A stretch of DNA of 11,353 nt from H2-BAC3 sp045863035 (GTDB lineage: Bacteria > Bacteroidota > Ignavibacteria > Ignavibacteriales > Ignavibacteriaceae), in the NCBI GenBank assembly GCA_045863035.1, contig BTUV01000097.1:1-11353 (forward strand), given 5' to 3'. Positions 7,672 to 11,353 of this stretch are shown piece by piece. Both the position numbers and the translations under genes were made by a program. How positions within the stretch are numbered: position 1 is the stretch's first letter; each line of letters begins with the position of its first letter. The notes beneath the pieces are model-generated. The model had not been told where the DNA came from. It did no database searches and saw nothing but the letters and a program-made list of their open reading frames with translations.

Positions 7672-8019
7672 ATGAATTTCAGAAAATTGAGTAAAAACCC
7701 GTTTGCGTTTATCCTGCTGATAAGCTATGCACTGCTACTCACCTTCAGTGCGTTTCATTATCATTCGGTTAGTTTTGGCGCGCCTGAGGCAATTGAGTCC
7801 ACAAATAAATCCGCGGGACACTCAACTTTATATTCTGACATTGCAAATTGCCAGCTTCCCAGGATAATTCAGAATCTTTCTGTTTATTACTCCCCGGCTC
7901 AGGAAACACTTCAGTCGCAGGTTCTAACTGATGACCAGAAACCTGAGTTTCAAACTCACTCAATACATTCTTTAACTCAAAGCACTGCTTCACTCCGGGC
8001 CCCTCCCGAACTTTCCTGA
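7672..8019 (+). CDS. Small membrane-anchored or secreted protein with HYH and C-terminal RAPP motifs
   Basis: A 115-residue protein with no function I can assign firmly. It has a basic N-terminus (RKLSK, 4-8), one hydrophobic segment (about 11-28) that acts as signal peptide or anchor, then HYH at 29-31 right after the segment, one cysteine (C60), H96 and H99, and the ending RAPPELS with RAPP at 109-112. This layout (short, one membrane segment, His cluster, Cys region, RAPP end) resembles small DUF2946-like proteins found beside metal transport genes. Those usually have a CxxC, whereas here the second cysteine position is proline (C60-x-x-P63). It sits first in a group with a lipoprotein and a ZnuD-like receptor, so a periplasmic metal-related role is inferred. 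The start has only a poor Shine-Dalgarno (GCGGG touching the ATG); a TTG at codon 6 is an alternative. The gene is likely real because of its composition and placement. Confidence 0.65.
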   Translation: MNFRKLSKNPFAFILLISYALLLTFSAFHYHSVSFGAPEAIESTNKSAGHSTLYSDIANCQLPRIIQNLSVYYSPAQETLQSQVLTDDQKPEFQTHSIHSLTQSTASLRAPPELS

Positions 8020-8043
8020 TTTTTAAATTTCACCTGTTTTTCC

Positions 8044-8067
8044 GGCGTAATCCATGGTATTACCGCC
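8044..8067 (+). other. Imperfect hairpin between the small gene and the lipoprotein gene
   Basis: GGCGTAAT (8044-8051) can pair with ATTACCGCC (8059-8067) with one bulged C around a 7-nt loop containing CCATGG. A T-rich stretch (TTTAATTTTT, 8072-8081) follows a few bases later. It may be a leaky attenuator or an RNA-processing or stability element that sets different levels for the first gene and the two that follow. A true terminator would have the T-run closer to the stem. Confidence 0.35.
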
Positions 8068-8084
8068 AAAGTTTAATTTTTATT

Positions 8085-8092
8085 AGGAAGGA
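8085..8092 (+). promoter_or_regulatory. Strong Shine-Dalgarno of the lipoprotein gene
   Basis: AGGAAGGA ends 6 nt before the ATG at 8099. It is the best ribosome binding site in the rightward group and contrasts with the lack of one before the receptor gene, which probably depends on it through coupling. Confidence 0.7.
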
Positions 8093-8098
8093 TCAAAA

Positions 8099-8953
8099 AT
8101 GAAATACTTCAGATATTTCTTGTTAATACTTTTATTTCAGTCGATTTTTATAACCGGTTGTTCGGATGAAACAACTCCCGTCACACCACCAGAAGAACAC
8201 TTTGAACCGGAAGGATGGATTATAAGGGATGCTACATTAAAACCAGTGTTAGTTGTTTTTCAGGGAGTAATACAGAATACCTGGAACGGAGCGGCAGTTG
8301 ATACTTTTTTCAGAGCTCCTTACAATGCACTATCGGATCATTACTCTGTAAAATTTCTTAATGCTAAAAAGGAGATAATCAATCAGCCCTCTGGCACAGG
8401 TTATTCTTTAGGAGTCGTGATAACTGATACCTCTGTGGCCGGCTTTGTCAAAGATTCTCCTGCAGACTGGGCATTTCACTTAAAAGGGAAAAAACTTAGC
8501 AATACAACTTTGGAACTTCAGGTCGTGCATGGTAATCATGCGGATGTGAAAACTCCAAAAATTCCGGTAACAGTAGTTGAGGATACCTCTGCGCATGGTG
8601 AGCCGGTTGGTCTCCGGCTGTCGTTTGAGGATGGATCGGGAGTAATTTATTCAACCACAGGCACAGTAGTTACAGGTACATTTGAGATAAAAAAGGATTC
8701 TCTGTCCGAGCATATCAAGATTGAATTTATAGATGATAATGGAAGATATTTTCAGCCGGAATATCCGTTACACACATTGGGGATTAGCGTTGCTGACGGA
8801 ACAATTATAGAAGTACTTCCGGAAAATGATGAACCATGGGTTGTAAAAATCCGCGGTAAGAATATCGGAGCTACTACATTCCGGCTTAAAATACTCGTCG
8901 GCACGGAAGAAGAATATATATCACCTGCTTTACCCGTAACTGTGATAAATTAA
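8099..8953 (+). CDS. Two-module outer-membrane-type lipoprotein, putative metal-binding partner of the TonB receptor
   Basis: A 284-residue lipoprotein. Residues 1-20 form an SPII signal peptide with lipobox ITGC; C21 would be acylated, and the +2 serine argues against inner-membrane retention by the E. coli rule. After an acidic, proline-rich linker come two diverged copies of one beta-rich module, residues 34-160 and 166-282. Each starts with HxEPxG (H34, H166). Each has an xHxxxxF element (DHYSVKF 80-86, EHIKIEF 204-210), an LGxxxxD segment (104-110, 227-233), a W-x-x-x-h-x-G-K segment (124-131, 247-254) and ends PVTV (156-159, 279-282). Copy 1 alone has HGNHAD (144-149). I do not know a named family. 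The histidines and the ZnuD-like receptor directly downstream suggest surface or periplasmic metal capture, which is inference. The gene abuts the receptor gene with no gap and shares its frame. Confidence 0.85.
   Translation: MKYFRYFLLILLFQSIFITGCSDETTPVTPPEEHFEPEGWIIRDATLKPVLVVFQGVIQNTWNGAAVDTFFRAPYNALSDHYSVKFLNAKKEIINQPSGTGYSLGVVITDTSVAGFVKDSPADWAFHLKGKKLSNTTLELQVVHGNHADVKTPKIPVTVVEDTSAHGEPVGLRLSFEDGSGVIYSTTGTVVTGTFEIKKDSLSEHIKIEFIDDNGRYFQPEYPLHTLGISVADGTIIEVLPENDEPWVVKIRGKNIGATTFRLKILVGTEEEYISPALPVTVIN
8198..8944 (+). repeat. Internal duplication within the lipoprotein (two modules of about 120 residues)
   Basis: Codons for residues 34-160 (8198-8578) and 166-282 (8594-8944) encode homologous modules. 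Anchors line up at offsets of 132 residues at the start (H34/H166), 124 at H81/H205 and 123 from W124/W247 to the end, so copy 2 has lost about 9 residues in its first half. The duplication is recognisable at protein level only, which means it is old. Confidence 0.75.
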
Positions 8954-11149
8954 TTGCTGCTCTTTTATCTTTTAATAATTTCAGTATCTTTTCTGCACCC
9001 GGCTGAGGTGCAGAGAGATACTGTTAAAGGCATCATTCTGGATATTACAAATGATGCACCCATTCCGGATGTAATAGTAAAAGCAAGTGCAACACAGACC
9101 TACGCCACATCTGATAAAAATGGTCACTTCTTAATAATCGTAATGCCAAACCCTGGATGCGAAATTGAGATAAATCATATCGGATATAAGCCGGTAAGTT
9201 TGCACTTTCCTCATACTGACAGTATTAAAAAAAATGTAATCATTCATTTGACACCCGCTGCATACCGGACGGAAACCATTGTTGTATCGGGCAGACACAT
9301 GAACACTACTCATGAGGATTTACATTCATTCTCTGAAGTGCTCAGAGGCAAAGAACTTGAACGCTCAATGGGGTCAACCATTGCGTCAACACTTAAAAAT
9401 GAAACTGGGCTTTCAATGCGTTCAATGGGTCCAGCCCCTTCGCGCCCGGTAATCAGGGGTCTCGGAGGCGACCGCGTCGTAATCAAAGCAGACGGATTCA
9501 CCACAGTTGACCTTTCATCTACTTCTGCCGATCATGCAGTTTCACTTGACCCGTTTACAGTTGACCGTATTGAAGTAATGCGTGGACCGTCAGTTTTACT
9601 TCATGGTTCATCAACAACAGGAGGTGTAGTTAATGCAATCAGAAATGAAATAACTGATAATTTTCCGTCCGCTGTGAGCGGATTATTCGGCTCCTATATT
9701 GAGACTGTAAACAATGGAATTTTAGGAGCTGGAGTTGTTAAAATTCCTTACAACGATTTACTCGGCAGAATAGAGTTTGGCAGAAGAAGTTCTGGTGATT
9801 CACAGACGCGTCTTGGTGTATTGAAGAATTCTGGACTGGGACTGTCAAATCTCAGTGGTGCACTCTCCTATAGATTCGATAACGGCTATACCGGTGCGGC
9901 GGTGCGTAATTTTAATCTCGATTATGGAGTACCCGGCGGCTTTACCGGTGCACATCCGAACGGGGTACACATTAAAATGTTTAAGCGTGAATATACCGGT
10001 CTTGCATCAGTAAACCTGCCCTCACATCAGATTCCATCAGTTACTTTAAGGGTAAGCAGAAACTATTTTTCACAAACAGAAAAAGAAGCTAATGGTTTGA
10101 CCGGCGCTGAGTTTGGTATATTTCATTATACCGGGAGTATAGATATACCAATGCAGCATATTGGGCTATTTGATCAGGGGGCTGCAGGAGTTTCCGTTGA
10201 ACACCGTGATTTTACTATAGGAGGATTTGTTTTTACTCCCCCAACCGTCTCACGTTCTGCCGCAATATATATGTATCAAAATATCGACTTTGGCAGTTAT
10301 TTTATTGAGGGTTCGGCAAGATATACTTACGGAGATTATCAACCGCGTAAGTCAACAGAAAGTTTTAACAGCAGATTTATTCGCAATCGTCATTATAATT
10401 TATTCAGCTTCTCGCTGTCGGGGTTAAGTGAAGTTTTTGATAATCTTTCTCTTGGCATCAATATAAGCAAAACTTCCCGGCTTCCCTCAACAGAAGAGCT
10501 ATACTCTGCTGGTCCTCACCTTGCTGCATATTCTTATGAAACAGGAAATCCTGATCTTGATGCAGAAACAGGGTACGGAGCTGAACTATTCGGTATTGTA
10601 AAATATTCAGTTATCACCTTATCACTTAATGGATTCTATAATCAATATCAGAATTTCATAATCCCCAGGAACAGCGGCAGAATAAATTATGCAACGCTTC
10701 TTCCTGTTTATGAAACTTCCGGAGTTTCTGCGGTTCTCAAAGGAGTTGAATCCGAATTTGATTATAAAGTTACTGAGAAACTAACACTAACCTCAACTTT
10801 GAGCTTTACTCATGGTCAATTTTCTGACGGAGCTCCCCTACCCGGTATTCCTCCTCTCAGGAATATCACAACACTTTCATTTATGGAAGATAATCTATCC
10901 GTTGGTTGGCTGAGTGAGTTCGGAGCAGCTCAAAAAAGAACTGATTTTTATGAGCAGCCGACTGCCGGATATGGAGTTAACAATGTATATTTTCAGTACT
11001 CAATTATTACGTCTTCTGTTATACACAACCTTAGTTTAAATGCGGAAAATCTGTTTAACAAAGAATACCGGAATCACCTCTCAAGAATAAAAGTTATACT
11101 TCCTGAAAACGGATTTAATCTCAGGTTTATATACAAATTATACTGGTAA
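8954..11149 (+). CDS. TonB-dependent outer-membrane receptor, ZnuD-like (probable zinc uptake)
   Basis: An active outer-membrane transporter powered by TonB-ExbBD, 731 residues. Signal peptide about 1-17; carboxypeptidase-regulatory-like domain about 22-100 (VKGIILDITNDAPIPDVIV, GHFLIIV, IGYKPV); TonB-box-like ETIVVSG (107-113); plug about 120-235 with PVIRGLGGDRV (165-175), RIEVMRGPSVLLHGSSTTGGVVN (205-227); 22-stranded barrel to the terminal Trp731. The plug holds SADHAV (191-196), where ZnuD has its zinc-binding Asp-His pair (from memory). The barrel has RLPSTEELYSAGPHLA and ETGNPDLDAE (509-524, 529-538), a ZnuD hallmark; scattered His residues in loops also fit. Copper or another metal remains possible. 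The start is TTG at 8954 directly after the lipoprotein TAA: same frame, so no earlier start is possible, and no Shine-Dalgarno is visible. The signal peptide lacks the usual basic N-terminus. Confidence 0.93.
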   Translation: MLLFYLLIISVSFLHPAEVQRDTVKGIILDITNDAPIPDVIVKASATQTYATSDKNGHFLIIVMPNPGCEIEINHIGYKPVSLHFPHTDSIKKNVIIHLTPAAYRTETIVVSGRHMNTTHEDLHSFSEVLRGKELERSMGSTIASTLKNETGLSMRSMGPAPSRPVIRGLGGDRVVIKADGFTTVDLSSTSADHAVSLDPFTVDRIEVMRGPSVLLHGSSTTGGVVNAIRNEITDNFPSAVSGLFGSYIETVNNGILGAGVVKIPYNDLLGRIEFGRRSSGDSQTRLGVLKNSGLGLSNLSGALSYRFDNGYTGAAVRNFNLDYGVPGGFTGAHPNGVHIKMFKREYTGLASVNLPSHQIPSVTLRVSRNYFSQTEKEANGLTGAEFGIFHYTGSIDIPMQHIGLFDQGAAGVSVEHRDFTIGGFVFTPPTVSRSAAIYMYQNIDFGSYFIEGSARYTYGDYQPRKSTESFNSRFIRNRHYNLFSFSLSGLSEVFDNLSLGINISKTSRLPSTEELYSAGPHLAAYSYETGNPDLDAETGYGAELFGIVKYSVITLSLNGFYNQYQNFIIPRNSGRINYATLLPVYETSGVSAVLKGVESEFDYKVTEKLTLTSTLSFTHGQFSDGAPLPGIPPLRNITTLSFMEDNLSVGWLSEFGAAQKRTDFYEQPTAGYGVNNVYFQYSIITSSVIHNLSLNAENLFNKEYRNHLSRIKVILPENGFNLRFIYKLYW

Positions 11150-11190
11150 ATTCTATACAAACGGGGAGGGATAATCTCCTGACTTCTGCC

Positions 11191-11246
11191 AAAATCTGAC
11201 CAAATCGTAAAAATCTTCGAATACGATCTAAAAACACAGATTTTTT
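11191..11246 (+). terminator. Nested inverted repeat ending in a T-run, possible terminator of the receptor operon
   Basis: The outer arms AAAATCTG (11191-11198) and CAGATTTT (11237-11244) are perfect 8-bp complements. They enclose a second perfect pair, ATCGTA (11204-11209) and TACGAT (11222-11227). The structure ends in TTTTTT (11241-11246), 42-97 nt after the stop codon. The stems are AT-rich and separated by unpaired spacers, so this is weaker than a classic Rho-independent terminator. It could instead be a protein-binding site or a 3' stabiliser. Confidence 0.4.
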
Positions 11247-11346
11247 CATAATTTGTCATACTAATTTTAGTGATGAATTGCGGAAAAAACATATTAAGCC
11301 CTAACCCAGCCAAAGTTACGTAATAGGATTATTGTAAAGTGAGAAA

Positions 11347-11353
11347 ATGAGCA
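11347..11353 (+). CDS. Possible start of a further gene, cut by the window edge
   Basis: ATGAGCA at the extreme right end is preceded by AAGTGAG, a weak ribosome-binding-like purine run, only 3 nt upstream. Only two codons are visible, so nothing can be said about the product. Between the receptor stop and this point I see no other coding potential; there is an 8-bp palindrome TTACGTAA at 11316-11323. Confidence 0.2.

Noticed and set aside
8954..11149. Vitamin B12 (BtuB) or SusC-type assignment for the receptor
   Set aside because: The length is well below SusC, no SusD gene follows, and the plug and barrel motifs fit ZnuD better than BtuB.
11074..11313. 79-residue minus-strand frame across the receptor 3' end
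   Set aside because: It overlaps conserved receptor C-terminal strands, has no Shine-Dalgarno and no recognisable features.
11316..11323. TTACGTAA palindrome as regulator site
   Set aside because: An isolated 8-bp palindrome in AT-rich DNA is common by chance and no downstream gene is visible to support it.

Overview
The window is about 11.4 kb of moderate-GC DNA from a Gram-negative (diderm) bacterium, most likely of the Bacteroidota/Ignavibacteriota/Chlorobi group. Three things point there: a TonB-dependent receptor with an N-terminal carboxypeptidase-regulatory-like domain, an SPII lipoprotein, and a near-perfect Bacteroidota-type promoter (TTG, 20 nt, TAAGTTTG). I cannot name the genus from sequence alone.

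The layout is two divergent gene groups that meet in a roughly 147-bp intergenic region at 7525-7671. The left group (7524 down to 1, minus strand) is a tightly packed six-gene run. It reads glutaryl-CoA dehydrogenase-type acyl-CoA dehydrogenase (gcdH), IMP dehydrogenase (guaB), M24B Xaa-Pro-type aminopeptidase, GT-B glycosyltransferase, phosphoribosylamine-glycine ligase (purD), and a DnaE-type DNA polymerase III alpha subunit cut by the left window edge. The gaps are 18 nt, two 1-nt TGATG overlaps, a 20-nt overlap and a directly abutting TAA-ATG. This strongly suggests one transcript with translational coupling. guaB and purD both serve purine nucleotide synthesis. The other members look like a housekeeping mixture rather than one pathway.

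The right group (7672 to 11149, plus strand) looks like a metal-uptake cassette. It encodes a small membrane-anchored protein with an HYH motif and a C-terminal RAPP motif, a lipoprotein built from two diverged copies of one module (each opening with HxEPxG), and a 731-residue TonB-dependent receptor whose plug and barrel signatures resemble the ZnuD zinc receptors. The specific inference is that the lipoprotein and small protein are accessory factors for zinc (or another transition metal) passing through the receptor. This is the part of the window most likely to hold something undescribed. The receptor starts at a TTG directly after the lipoprotein stop codon and has no visible Shine-Dalgarno of its own.

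The right end (11150-11353) holds a nested inverted repeat ending in a T-run, a possible terminator, and at the very edge what may be the first codons of another gene. I saw no rRNA, tRNA, CRISPR array, insertion sequence or phage gene.
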